Source: Ruminococcus flavefaciens (lineage in GTDB: Bacteria > Bacillota > Clostridia > Oscillospirales > Ruminococcaceae). From it: DNA of 45,161 bases. This document shows, in pieces, positions 7,579 to 15,577 of the stretch. Where the stretch lies: positions 1 through 45,161 of the forward strand of contig CACWPR010000006.1 of the NCBI GenBank assembly GCA_902762855.1, in the 5' to 3' direction. The notes beneath the pieces were generated by a model. The model was given only the letters and a program-made list of their open reading frames with translations, did no database searches and was not told the origin of the DNA. Both the position numbers and the translations under genes were made by a program. Each line of letters starts with the position of its first letter. Within the stretch, counting starts at the first letter, position 1.

Positions 7579-8291
7579 TACTTGTTCTTGTTGATGATAC
7601 GGGTCTCGTACTTGCCGGTTTCGAGCTCAACGTAGCGGACGAAGAGAGATACCTTGTTGTCCGCGTTGAGGCTGTTCCAGAGCATATCGGTGAACTGGTC
7701 GATATTTCCGCTGATGCCTACCAGCTTAGGCTCGCCCTCGAAGCTGGGGAGGGGGTTGCCGTCGCCCATATAGGTGTGGATGAATCTGCCCTCGCCGGCA
7801 ATGGGGTTAGCGTATGCGAAGGTGTACCTCTGGCAGGATGAAGGGTCGCCGTTGGCGCTCTTCAGTATAGACATAGCATAGTTGAAGCCCTTGTCCTCGA
7901 AGTGGAGGATACCGGAGATACGAGGTGTATAGTTTGGAGCGTCGTCCTCAAATTCTCTTGTGCGGAGGGACTGCTCGAAAGTCTGCTGTTTGTCCATGAG
8001 CTCATAGATAGTGTCTGTCTGGTCACCGTTTGTAACAATGAGCTTGTTGCCCAGTACTCTTACAGGGGCATAGATAATGAGGTGGGGATCTTCGAGCTTT
8101 GAGGGGTCGAATGCCTGAGTGCGTATGCCCTCACCGTCCTCAACGAAAACACGGTTGCGGCTGTTTACGCTTCTGCCCATGATGAAATAAGCAGTAACAG
8201 CATATTTTCCGCAGTCGGACTTACCGATAACGATACCTCTTCCGGGGTAAGCGTTTGAACTGAGTTCCTGTGCGATATCGAGCTTTTTCAT
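7578..8291 (-). CDS. purO: IMP cyclohydrolase, PurO type
   Basis: A 237-residue protein of the archaeal-type IMP cyclohydrolase family (PF07826). The N-terminal pattern YPGRGIVIGKS (15-25) and IMGRSVNSRNRVFV (37-50) match the family signature 'GRGIxxG ... SxRsxxNR'. It closes FAICAR to IMP, the last step of purine synthesis, in the cytoplasm. This fits the neighbouring AICAR transformylase at 4285-5466, which lacks the usual fused cyclohydrolase domain. AAGGAGA lies 9 nt before the ATG. The gene overlaps the zinc-ribbon gene by one base. Assignment rests on remembered family motifs. Confidence 0.88.
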   Translation of the reverse strand: MKKLDIAQELSSNAYPGRGIVIGKSDCGKYAVTAYFIMGRSVNSRNRVFVEDGEGIRTQAFDPSKLEDPHLIIYAPVRVLGNKLIVTNGDQTDTIYELMDKQQTFEQSLRTREFEDDAPNYTPRISGILHFEDKGFNYAMSILKSANGDPSSCQRYTFAYANPIAGEGRFIHTYMGDGNPLPSFEGEPKLVGISGNIDQFTDMLWNSLNADNKVSLFVRYVELETGKYETRIINKNK

Positions 8292-8312
8292 GATTATCTC
8301 TCCTTAGGATGA

Positions 8313-8873
8313 TTATTTGATGAATAGTGTATATACCACATCGGCGGCCACGATAATGAGTACAGCAGCAGCGATGCGATCCAGCGTTTTTCTTGAAGGT
8401 CCGGCGAGGAGCCTGTCGAACAGCGGCTGAACGACGTACATGAAAGCGGTCCCGCCAAGACCGAAGCGGATAGAAGTTGAAAGCGCTATCCTCGCCTGAA
8501 AGTTATATTTATAGTCAGCGTAGGTCTGCCAGGGCCATTGGCCGGTGGCGGCCTCCAGTATGTAGCTTGCGGCAAGTTCTATGAGAGTTGCCGCAGTCAT
8601 ACACCCCAGGAATATCAGGAATGGCTTAGCGATGTTCAGCCACCCGACGTCCTTTTTCCTCATGAGTTTCCCGAAGCACAGCAGGAAGCAGAGAGCTCCC
8701 ACACCGTATACCGGGCAGTACGGGCCGAAGAGGACACCACGGTTGGAGAATCCCCAGCGGTATACGACCACCTCCAGGAACACCTCATAGCACCAGCCCA
8801 GAACTGAGTACATCCAGAAGCAGAGGAAGAGCTTCTGGACAGTTTGTTTTTCCCTTATCCCTTCTATATCCAT
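8313..8873 (-). CDS. Putative ABC transporter permease (PF06541, CmpB-like) membrane protein
   Basis: A 186-residue protein with about four or five hydrophobic segments. The stretch SVLGWCYEVFLE and then NRGVLFGPYCPVYGVG (42-57) is the signature of the family named ABC_trans_CmpB (PF06541). The family name is historical, and most members have no ATPase partner; none is present here. The true role is unknown. The gene begins 14 nt after the next upstream gene and ends 21 nt before purO, so it is part of the same transcript. Confidence 0.8.
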   Translation of the reverse strand: MDIEGIREKQTVQKLFLCFWMYSVLGWCYEVFLEVVVYRWGFSNRGVLFGPYCPVYGVGALCFLLCFGKLMRKKDVGWLNIAKPFLIFLGCMTAATLIELAASYILEAATGQWPWQTYADYKYNFQARIALSTSIRFGLGGTAFMYVVQPLFDRLLAGPSRKTLDRIAAAVLIIVAADVVYTLFIK

Positions 8874-8887
8874 GGCTTGCTCCCTTC

Positions 8888-9394
8888 TCAGCAGCGGACA
8901 GCGTGATTTGAGCTGTCATCGTCGGGGAAGGAGTCCCAGGGAGAGTTGTCGCAGAAGGCTCCCAGATAGAGGAGCTTTCCGCCCAGAACAACTATCTCCA
9001 TACCCTTTTCCGGCTCCCACTGACAGTCGAATTCCGCCTGCCAGCCGACCTGGCCGTCCTGGCTCTCTCTTACTGAAAGAGTCAGGGGAGTCATGCATTT
9101 CAGCAGCTTTTCAGGGGCCATATCCGGGGAGACGTCCACAGACATAGCAGATTCTATCTCATCTCTTTTATCTATCTCAGCCCAGCGGTTGAGACATTCA
9201 AGGCAGTAGGAACAGGCACTGCGGAGGATGTGTTCAGTGAGCTCCGGGGACATATTGTTGAAGTCCTTTACACAGAGTTCAGCGTAGTCCTTGTCGGCAC
9301 CGTTGTAGATGAGGACCTTCATGTCCCTGCGGAACATGGTGCTGACGAATTTACCCTCACTCCAGAACCTTCCCTCCTGTAGGGCGACTATCAT
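8888..9394 (-). CDS. Hypothetical protein, DUF6985-like
   Basis: A 168-residue soluble protein without signal peptide or membrane segment. The C-terminal half reads WQAEFDCQWEPEKGMEIVVLGGK followed by LLYLGAF and a Pro-Trp-Asp stretch; a 'W/FDCxWxPEHG ... YVG' pattern is seen in small proteins of the DUF6985 group, some of which neighbour toxin immunity genes. The match is from memory and weak. Four cysteines lie in the middle (residues 41-69 and 100). AGGGAGGTG lies before the ATG. It lies 20 nt after purN. Confidence 0.65.
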   Translation of the reverse strand: MIVALQEGRFWSEGKFVSTMFRRDMKVLIYNGADKDYAELCVKDFNNMSPELTEHILRSACSYCLECLNRWAEIDKRDEIESAMSVDVSPDMAPEKLLKCMTPLTLSVRESQDGQVGWQAEFDCQWEPEKGMEIVVLGGKLLYLGAFCDNSPWDSFPDDDSSNHAVRC

Positions 9395-9414
9395 TGAGAC
9401 ACCTCCCTTCGGGC

Positions 9415-10041
9415 TCAGTCAGAGACATAGGCTTTTCCGTCGATAATATCTATCCTGTCCTGGCAGAACAGTGAAACAGCCTTAGGCAGGAGCTTCCATT
9501 CCACATTCTCCATTATGCGTCTCTGGAGGACCTCCGGGGTATCGTCACGCTTTACGTCAACAGTGCCCTGAAGTATGATAGCACCTGCATCTGCTTTTTC
9601 GTTGACGAAGTGGATAGTAGCACCGCTGACCTTTACACCGTAGGCGAGAGCGGCCTCATGGACTTTCAGTCCGTAGTAGCCTTCGCCGCAGAATGAGGGT
9701 ATCAGTGCCGGGTGGACATTGATTATCTTATAGGCATAGGCGGAAGTCACACACTCATCGAGTATAGTCATGAAGCCTGCCAGTACCACAAGGTCAGCCT
9801 TTTCCTCGTTGAGGGCGGCCAGAATAGCCTTGCTGTAGCTGAGGCTGTCGGAGAATTCCTTTCTTGGGATGACTCTTGAAGGGATGCCTGCTTTAGCGGC
9901 TCTTTCAAGGGCGAAGGCTCCCTCCTTAGAGGAGATGACGCAGGTTATCTTACCGCCGATAATCTCGCCGGAGCGTTCAGCGTCGATGAGGGCCTGAAGG
10001 TTCGTTCCTCCGCCGGAAACGAGTACGACTATATTTTTCAT
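9415..10041 (-). CDS. purN: Phosphoribosylglycinamide formyltransferase, folate-dependent
   Basis: A 208-residue GAR transformylase, step 3 of purine synthesis: GAR plus 10-formyl-THF gives FGAR. It shows GGTNLQALID at 11-20 (phosphate loop), the catalytic set INVHPALIPSF (N108, H110) and the Asp in FVNEKADAGAI (D151), plus GATIHF. Length is normal. The frame is open far upstream, but the start is fixed by GGAGG 8 nt before the ATG at 10041 and by the family start 'MKNIVVLVSG'. A hairpin (GCGTCC/GGACGC, 10071-10087) sits in the 175-nt gap upstream. It may be a processing or transcription-pause site. Confidence 0.95.
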   Translation of the reverse strand: MKNIVVLVSGGGTNLQALIDAERSGEIIGGKITCVISSKEGAFALERAAKAGIPSRVIPRKEFSDSLSYSKAILAALNEEKADLVVLAGFMTILDECVTSAYAYKIINVHPALIPSFCGEGYYGLKVHEAALAYGVKVSGATIHFVNEKADAGAIILQGTVDVKRDDTPEVLQRRIMENVEWKLLPKAVSLFCQDRIDIIDGKAYVSD

Positions 10042-10216
10042 TGGGATTACCTCCGTAAAATGTGGAAATAGCGTCCTTGCCGGACGCAGGGGGTCACATC
10101 GCAAACAGAGACATGACAGAAGGGGAGTGCTGTTCCTCATTATTGAAGCACAGCAGGACGCCGATGAGGAAGCGGCATCCTGTGCAGAGCGGATGCGAGC
10201 ACATACCTCCGCAGTA

Positions 10217-10687
10217 TCACTTTGCAGCGAGGAGCAGGAGGAGTATTGCCGAGACAGCACCGCCGTAAACGATGAACCGGACGTAGTCCCGGTAGAGTTC
10301 TTCTTTTCTGTTGGAGAAGTAGAAGAACATGGGGTCGTCGGGAGAGTAGCAGATGAGCTCCTCATCGCCGGTCTCATAGCGCTGTTCCTTTTCCTCCACG
10401 GTATACACGGAGGTTATCTCACGGCCTGTTTCAGTGCTGTATCTCACCACCGGGTACCAGCCGCTGTGTTTTCCTATTTTAGACTCATGGTAGTCAACGA
10501 TAGTGCCGTAAACAGGGACGCTGCCTTTGAGTCTCCGCAGTATCTTATAGATATGCCATGCAAAGACCAGTACCATGAGCAGATATATCAGAAGGAGCCC
10601 TTTTATGAGCTCGCCCCTGCGGTAGGATACTCCAACAATTATCATGGACACTGCGGCCCAGATAAGGTCAATTTTTTCGACTTTCAT
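10217..10687 (-). CDS. DUF3592 membrane protein
   Basis: A 156-residue protein with an N-terminal pair of hydrophobic segments (8-20 and 28-46), a soluble beta-rich middle and a C-terminal membrane segment (about 135-153). The middle stretch VYGTIVDYHESK ... WYPVVRYSTETG is typical of DUF3592 (PF12158). The start is ATG at 10687 with AAAGGAG 6 nt upstream, 10 nt after the expansin stop. Function of the family unknown. A second, broken DUF3592 gene lies on the other side of the expansin gene. Confidence 0.78.
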   Translation of the reverse strand: MKVEKIDLIWAAVSMIIVGVSYRRGELIKGLLLIYLLMVLVFAWHIYKILRRLKGSVPVYGTIVDYHESKIGKHSGWYPVVRYSTETGREITSVYTVEEKEQRYETGDEELICYSPDDPMFFYFSNRKEELYRDYVRFIVYGGAVSAILLLLLAAK

Positions 10688-10697
10688 ATCTTCTCCT

Positions 10698-11564
10698 TTA
10701 GAGGGGGAGCTGAGCGTGTCCCTCATAAATAACGGTATCATCCTTGGAGAGTGGGATGTCTCTGTCTATGACCTGACGTCCGTAGATGTCGGTTATGCGG
10801 AAGGTGAAGGGGCCTGCACCCATTTCAGCGGACTCGAAGTAATTGTAGGGACGGCGCTTTATCTCAACGAATTCGCCGTTCTCGTCCAGATACTCCAGCC
10901 TGGTGATAGGGTAGCGATGGTTCCTGACCTGTACTCCGCACCAGAATTCCGAGCTGCCCTCCTTGAACTTGTAGGACATGGGAGCGTTTTCAGCGGAATC
11001 CAGCGGGATTATCTTCCAGCTCACCGGGACTCTGCCCTTTTCGACGGGAGCAATCAGTGGGAAGGCATCAGTGTAGAGGTCGAGGTCGCCTTTTTTTCCT
11101 TCCGGGAGCAGGTCAGTGACCAGCATATTTATAGTGCCCAGCTCTCCGGTGACTTCTATGTAAGCTCCTGCGAGCTGAGCGTCGTTATAGTCAGCGAGGT
11201 TCATGGCTACTATCCAGTAGTCACGGGAGACGGGGTCCAGCATAGCGCAGCCGCCCTCGTAGCCTCCGCCGTAGAAGGTGCCCTCGCCGGTATGGATAGT
11301 CCCCATAGGCTCAAGGATGCAGCTTTCGTCGATGGTGTACTCCGTATCTGGGGAGACGGACAGGCCGTCTCCGAGGAGAAAGCTCTGAAGTGAGCGGAGC
11401 TCCTCACCGGAGAGTCCCTGCTGTCGTGCAAGGACCATATCGAAGCCGTCCACCCGGCCGTCGCTGTCAAGGTCGAAATTGCTGCCGGCTGAAAGTGCCG
11501 GAAATGCCGCAGCCAGAAAAGCTGTACATACTGCGGATATAATAATAGTTTTTTTTCTTTTCAT
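10698..11564 (-). CDS. Bacterial expansin with an N-terminal half-dockerin
   Basis: A 288-residue secreted protein. A Sec signal peptide (about 1-27) is followed by one dockerin-type calcium loop (DLDSDGRVDGFD, about 32-43) and a helix SLQSFLLGD. Residues 90-185 are the expansin D1 domain (six-stranded double-psi barrel): GTFYGGGYEGG, AMNLADYNDAQ, the conserved Asp in VTDLLPEG (D151), GDLDL and the join APVEKGRVPVSWK. Residues 190-288 are the D2/CBM63-like domain with aromatics such as the YNYF cluster. Expansins loosen cellulose-hemicellulose networks without hydrolysis. I prefer ATG 11564; an upstream GTG/ATG pair sits too close to the AGGG. It lies among purine genes, unlike the other wall-active genes. 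Confidence 0.9.
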   Translation of the reverse strand: MKRKKTIIISAVCTAFLAAAFPALSAGSNFDLDSDGRVDGFDMVLARQQGLSGEELRSLQSFLLGDGLSVSPDTEYTIDESCILEPMGTIHTGEGTFYGGGYEGGCAMLDPVSRDYWIVAMNLADYNDAQLAGAYIEVTGELGTINMLVTDLLPEGKKGDLDLYTDAFPLIAPVEKGRVPVSWKIIPLDSAENAPMSYKFKEGSSEFWCGVQVRNHRYPITRLEYLDENGEFVEIKRRPYNYFESAEMGAGPFTFRITDIYGRQVIDRDIPLSKDDTVIYEGHAQLPL

Positions 11565-11646
11565 AACCGTCATCACCCTGGATTTTATTATAAGGATGCC
11601 AGAACGTGTATCACAAAGGCTATATTTGTCAGGACGGCCGCTGCTG

Positions 11647-12047
11647 TCAATGAAAATATATTATATACTTTCTGTGGAAGCAGCTTTCGTCCTCTGCAAA
11701 CATGAACTGCTCCGGTTTATCAATGAGAGGGACTATGGTCACTGTATCGCCGATGCGGTGAGAGTGTTTTTTCACTGCGTATGAACACTCCGCCTCTATT
11801 TCCCTGCCGTGCTCGCTGTTCCAGTAGACAGCCTTATATATCCACCCTTCATAGCATCCGGTCACGGTGTCGTTATCGCCGGGCGAATAGTAAGGATCAG
11901 AGGCAGTTATCTGTCCCTCTGCTGTTTCACCGTTTTTGATCGTTCTGTAATCGTTGAGATAGCCAAGCGCCATCAAACCCAGAAATGTCACGCTGCATAA
12001 GAAGGAAAGAGCATCAGCGGCACGAGAAGTATGTATATCAATATCAT
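11647..12047 (-). pseudogene. DUF3592-like membrane protein gene, frameshifted
   Basis: The readable frame from 11991 down to 11647 encodes a DUF3592-like soluble part (GETAEGQITASD ... YEGWIYKAVYW). It lacks a normal start. A second frame, beginning at ATG 12047, encodes a typical membrane segment (MILIYILLVPLMLF) and stops at 11988. One extra base in the short T run near 12005-12010 would join them into one protein with a continuous membrane anchor. GGAGG (12066-12070) is present upstream, although the nearest ATG (12058) opens a three-codon frame. Either the gene is inactive or the base is a sequence error. Its intact relative is at 10217-10687. Confidence 0.6.
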
Positions 12048-12078
12048 TACGGTATCATGAAGCGGCCTCCGCTTTTTG

Positions 12079-13116
12079 TCAGCAGATTATAACTCCCTCA
12101 TCGGACTCAACGAGCTCACCGAGAACATAAGCGTCCTCGCCGGCAGCCTTTATAGCAGCGATAGCCTTGTCAGCGTCGTTCTTGTCAACAGAGACTATCA
12201 TGCCGACACCCATGTTGAAGGTATTGAACATATCTCTCTCAGGGATATTTCCTGTTCTTGCGATGAGGTCGAAGATAGGAAGCACCTGAACGGAATTTCT
12301 CTCTATCTTTGCGGAGAGGTTCTTAGGAAGGGCACGGGGGATGTTCTCATAGAAGCCGCCGCCTGTGATGTGTGAGATAGACTTCACATTAACAGCGTCA
12401 AGAAGGCTCATTATAGCCTTTACGTAGATACGTGTAGGAGTGAGGAGAGTCTCACCGAGGGTAGCGCCGAGGTCATCGAAGTGCATAGCGAGGTTCTGCT
12501 CGTTAACGTCAAAAACCTTTCTTACCAGAGAGAAGCCGTTGGAGTGAACACCGCTGGACTTGATAGCGATGAGGACGTCGCCTGCCTTCTGTGTATCAGG
12601 CTGGAGTATCTTTGACTTGTCCACAACACCAACAGAGAAGCCTGCAAGGTCGTACTCATCCTCAGGCATAAGGCCGGGATGCTCGGCAGTTTCGCCGCCG
12701 ATGAGAGCGCATTCAGCCTGGACGCAGCCCTCAGCGACACCGGAAACGATAGTAGCTATCTTTTCGGGGATGTTCTTTCCGCAGGCGATGTAGTCAAGGA
12801 AGAACTGGGGCTTTGCGCCGCAGCAGATGATGTCGTTCACGCACATAGCAACGCAGTCGATGCCGACAGTGTCGTGCTTATCGAGAATGAAAGCTATCTT
12901 TATCTTTGTGCCGACGCCGTCAGTACCTGAAACGAGTACAGGGTGCTGGATGCCGGTCATATCCAGTTCAAAGAGACCGCCGAAACCGCCGATGCCGGAG
13001 AGAGCGCCTTTGGTCATAGTGCGGGCGATATGTGCCTTCATGAGCTCAACTGACTTGTAGCCGGCCGTTACGTCAACGCCTGCCTTCTTGTAGCTTTCAG
13101 AAAAACTGTTGTTCAT
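12079..13116 (-). CDS. purM: Phosphoribosylformylglycinamidine cyclo-ligase (AIR synthetase)
   Basis: A 345-residue enzyme for step 5 of purine synthesis: FGAM plus ATP gives AIR. Family signs are the dimer-interface segment [13 protein letters not shown] (63-75), [23 protein letters not shown], the [11 protein letters not shown] loop and [14 protein letters not shown]. The length is that of typical PurM (about 340-350). CGGAGG lies 9 nt before the ATG. It follows purF on the same strand after a 160-nt spacer with an inverted repeat (13141-13232). Confidence 0.96.
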   Translation of the reverse strand: MNNSFSESYKKAGVDVTAGYKSVELMKAHIARTMTKGALSGIGGFGGLFELDMTGIQHPVLVSGTDGVGTKIKIAFILDKHDTVGIDCVAMCVNDIICCGAKPQFFLDYIACGKNIPEKIATIVSGVAEGCVQAECALIGGETAEHPGLMPEDEYDLAGFSVGVVDKSKILQPDTQKAGDVLIAIKSSGVHSNGFSLVRKVFDVNEQNLAMHFDDLGATLGETLLTPTRIYVKAIMSLLDAVNVKSISHITGGGFYENIPRALPKNLSAKIERNSVQVLPIFDLIARTGNIPERDMFNTFNMGVGMIVSVDKNDADKAIAAIKAAGEDAYVLGELVESDEGVIIC

Positions 13117-13140
13117 AGTATTATCCTCCGTTTTATATAA

Positions 13141-13232
13141 TGGAGAACTGAGAATGGAGAATGGAGAATTAATCGTTCCGCTTTTATAGAAAGTAGCTCA
13201 CTAATTCTCCATTCATTCACTGAGAACGAATG
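13141..13232. repeat. Intergenic inverted repeat between purF and purM
   Basis: A perfect 12-bp inverted repeat, AATGGAGAATTA at 13160-13171 and its complement at 13202-13213, is separated by 30 nt. A GAATGGAGAATGGAGAAT tandem (13152-13169) lies in and before the left arm. The transcript of either strand could fold into a hairpin. It resembles short repeats that spread between genes in Firmicutes. There is no T run, so it is a poor terminator; more likely it is a processing site or a small inserted repeat. Confidence 0.55.
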
Positions 13233-13278
13233 CAGGAAAGGTGCTCCCGCTCTTCGCTCCGCATTTCTCAATTCATAG

Positions 13279-14703
13279 TTATTCCTTACCGTTCCAGCAG
13301 TAAGAGCACAGACCGCATTTGTCGATGCCCACAGCCTTTTCAGTACCCTCAAGGGTCTGGAATTCAAGGGAGGTGAGCTTGAGGCGGCGGCATATCTCAT
13401 CTCTGAGACGGCGGCCTCTCTCAAAAGCGGAGCTGCTGTATTCGTTTATGTACTTCACACCCTCTGCACCCTCGAACTCGTCGATTATCTGGCGGGCGAT
13501 GAGCTCCAGCTCAGAGGTGCTGCGTGAGAAGTTGAGGTACTTGCAGCCGTACATGATAGGGGGACAGGCGGAGCGCATATGCACTTCCTTAGCGCCGTGC
13601 TCATAGAGGAATTCAACGGTCTCACGCATCTGAGTACCTCTTACGATACTGTCGTCAACGAAGAGGAGGCGCTTGCCCTCGATGAGCTCGTGTACGGGGA
13701 TGAGCTTCATTTTAGCTACCTGGTTGCGTATGGACTGGTTAGTAGGCATAAAGCTCCTGGGCCATGTAGGGGTGTACTTGATGAAGGGTCTTGCAAAGGG
13801 GATGCCGCTTCTGTTGGCATAGCCTATAGCGTGGGGAGTACCTGAATCCGGAACTCCACAGACGTAGTCAACATCGGGGAGGCAGCCGTTCCTGATGTCA
13901 TTCTCGGCCATTATCTCACCGTTGCGGGTACGCATCACCTCGACGTTCACACCTTCATACACGGCATTCGGGTAGCCGTAGTAAGTCCAGAGGAAGGTGC
14001 ATATTTTCATTTTAGAGGGGTCGCCCTCGCTGAGGACTCTGCACTCGTCTGAGGTGAGTTCAACTATCTCGCCGGCAGTGAGCTCCTTGTAGGTATCGTA
14101 GCCCAGCTTCTGGAAAGCGAAGGACTCGGTAGAGAGACAGAAGCCGTCACTTCTTCTGCCGATGATGATAGGCAGTCTGCCGAACTTGTCTCTTGCAGCG
14201 ATGATGCTGTTCTTGGTGAGTATGATAAGGGACATAGTTCCCTCAATTTTTTCCTGAGCATAACGGATACCCTCAACGAAGGAATCACGCTGAGCGATAA
14301 GAGCGCCGATGAGGTCACCGGAGTTTATAGCACCGGAGCTCATAGTCTCGAAGTTAGCACATCCGCTGTCAAGGAGCTCCTGAGTGAGAGCCTCAGCGTT
14401 GCGGATGATGCCGACTGAACATACGGCATAGAGTCCCAGCTTGGAACGGACGAGGATAGGCTGGGGGTCAGTATCGCTGATGCAGCCGATACAGAGCTTG
14501 CCCTTCATTTTAACAACGTCGTTCTCGAACTTGGTCCTGAAAGGGGAGTTTTCAATGCTGTGGATGTTTCTCTGGAAACCGAGGTCGTCGGAGAAAGAGG
14601 TCATACCGCCTCTTCTCGTGCCAAGATGTGAATGATAGTCAGTACCGAAGAAAACGTCAGTTACGCAGTCGTTTTTAGAAGCTGCACCGAAGAATCCGCC
14701 CAT
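13279..14703 (-). CDS. purF: PurF-like amidophosphoribosyltransferase without the Cys1 nucleophile
   Basis: A 474-residue PurF homologue. The PRPP loop LLFVDDSIVRGTQ (346-358), GVPDSGTPHAIGYA and the cysteines expected to bind a 4Fe-4S cluster in the B. subtilis type (C235, C380 or C387, C463, C466) are present. The N-terminal Ntn glutaminase domain is recognisable, but canonical 'CGVFG' is 'MGGFFG': Gly replaces the obligatory N-terminal Cys, and 'HRGQEGAG' reads HLGTRRGG. The nearest Cys is residue 13. This enzyme therefore probably cannot hydrolyse glutamine; it may use free ammonia, a separate glutaminase, or have another role. The start is fixed by a 2-nt gap from purC. This Cys-less form is, I believe, widespread in Clostridia. 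Confidence 0.9.
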   Translation of the reverse strand: MGGFFGAASKNDCVTDVFFGTDYHSHLGTRRGGMTSFSDDLGFQRNIHSIENSPFRTKFENDVVKMKGKLCIGCISDTDPQPILVRSKLGLYAVCSVGIIRNAEALTQELLDSGCANFETMSSGAINSGDLIGALIAQRDSFVEGIRYAQEKIEGTMSLIILTKNSIIAARDKFGRLPIIIGRRSDGFCLSTESFAFQKLGYDTYKELTAGEIVELTSDECRVLSEGDPSKMKICTFLWTYYGYPNAVYEGVNVEVMRTRNGEIMAENDIRNGCLPDVDYVCGVPDSGTPHAIGYANRSGIPFARPFIKYTPTWPRSFMPTNQSIRNQVAKMKLIPVHELIEGKRLLFVDDSIVRGTQMRETVEFLYEHGAKEVHMRSACPPIMYGCKYLNFSRSTSELELIARQIIDEFEGAEGVKYINEYSSSAFERGRRLRDEICRRLKLTSLEFQTLEGTEKAVGIDKCGLCSYCWNGKE

Positions 14704-14705
14704 AC

Positions 14706-15425
14706 TTATTCACCCATCAGTCTCTTCATGATTTCCTGATAAGCCTCTTCAACGCCGCCCATATCACGACGGAAGCGGTCCTTGTCGAGCTTCTCGTGAG
14801 TAGTGCTGTCCCAGAAACGGCAGGTATCAGGAGAGATCTCGTCAGCGAGGATGATAGTACCGTCTGAAGTCTTACCGAACTCTATCTTGAAGTCGATGAG
14901 GTCGATGTTGAGACCCTTGAAGAACTTTACCATGAACTCGTTTACCTTGAAAGCGTACTTAGCGATAGTGTCGAGATCTTCCTTTGTAGCGATGCCGAGA
15001 GCGAGAGCGTAGTAGTCGTTGATGAAGGGGTCGCCCAGGTCATCGTTCTTGTAGCTGTATTCAAGGATAGGACAGAGGAGCTGCTTGCCTTCCTCAACGC
15101 CCATTCTCTTGGAGAAGCTGCCTGCTGCAACGTTTCTGATGATTACCTCAAGGGGAACGATGGAGACCTTCTTTACGATAGTTTCTCTGTCGCTTATCTC
15201 CTCAACGAGATGAGTGGGAACGCCTTCCTTTTCGAGCATCTTGAACATGAAGTTAGTCATGCGGTTGTTGATAACGCCCTTGCCTGCGATAGTGCCCTTC
15301 TTTTCGCCGTTGAAAGCTGTTGCGTCGTCCTTGTAGTCAACGATAACGAGGTCGGGGTCGTTAGTAGCAAAGACCTTCTTAGCCTTTCCTTCGTAGAGCT
15401 GTTCCTTCTTTTCGATGTTTTCCAT
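14706..15425 (-). CDS. purC: SAICAR synthetase
   Basis: A 239-residue enzyme for step 7 of purine synthesis: CAIR, aspartate and ATP give SAICAR. Signs are [12 protein letters not shown] (10-21), [12 protein letters not shown], the substrate loop [15 protein letters not shown] (90-104), [11 protein letters not shown] and the signature [14 protein letters not shown]. Length normal. AAGGAGG lies 9-10 nt before the ATG. It is separated from the HAD gene upstream by 152 nt, and from purF by 2 nt. Confidence 0.97.
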   Translation of the reverse strand: MENIEKKEQLYEGKAKKVFATNDPDLVIVDYKDDATAFNGEKKGTIAGKGVINNRMTNFMFKMLEKEGVPTHLVEEISDRETIVKKVSIVPLEVIIRNVAAGSFSKRMGVEEGKQLLCPILEYSYKNDDLGDPFINDYYALALGIATKEDLDTIAKYAFKVNEFMVKFFKGLNIDLIDFKIEFGKTSDGTIILADEISPDTCRFWDSTTHEKLDKDRFRRDMGGVEEAYQEIMKRLMGE

Positions 15426-15577
15426 TTTAAAATTCCTCCTTGAGAATTATATGAATGTTGATGTATGCAACCCCGTAGTTACGGGAATTGTAGTTTTGGA
15501 TAAATTATCTTCCGCCGTGCAGTGCAAAGCACAGGGGAAGCTGTGCTCCGTTATTGTCTTGTGCTCATCTTATCATG

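Noticed and set aside
10094-10204. A 36-codon Cys-rich reading frame on the minus strand upstream of purN
   Set aside because: GGAGG lies only one base before its ATG, there is no family resemblance, and the frame is short enough to be chance.
15529-15546. GCACAG/CTGTGC hairpin before purC as a terminator or purine riboswitch
   Set aside because: The stem is only 6 bp with no T run, and no purine riboswitch core or ligand-loop sequence was found.
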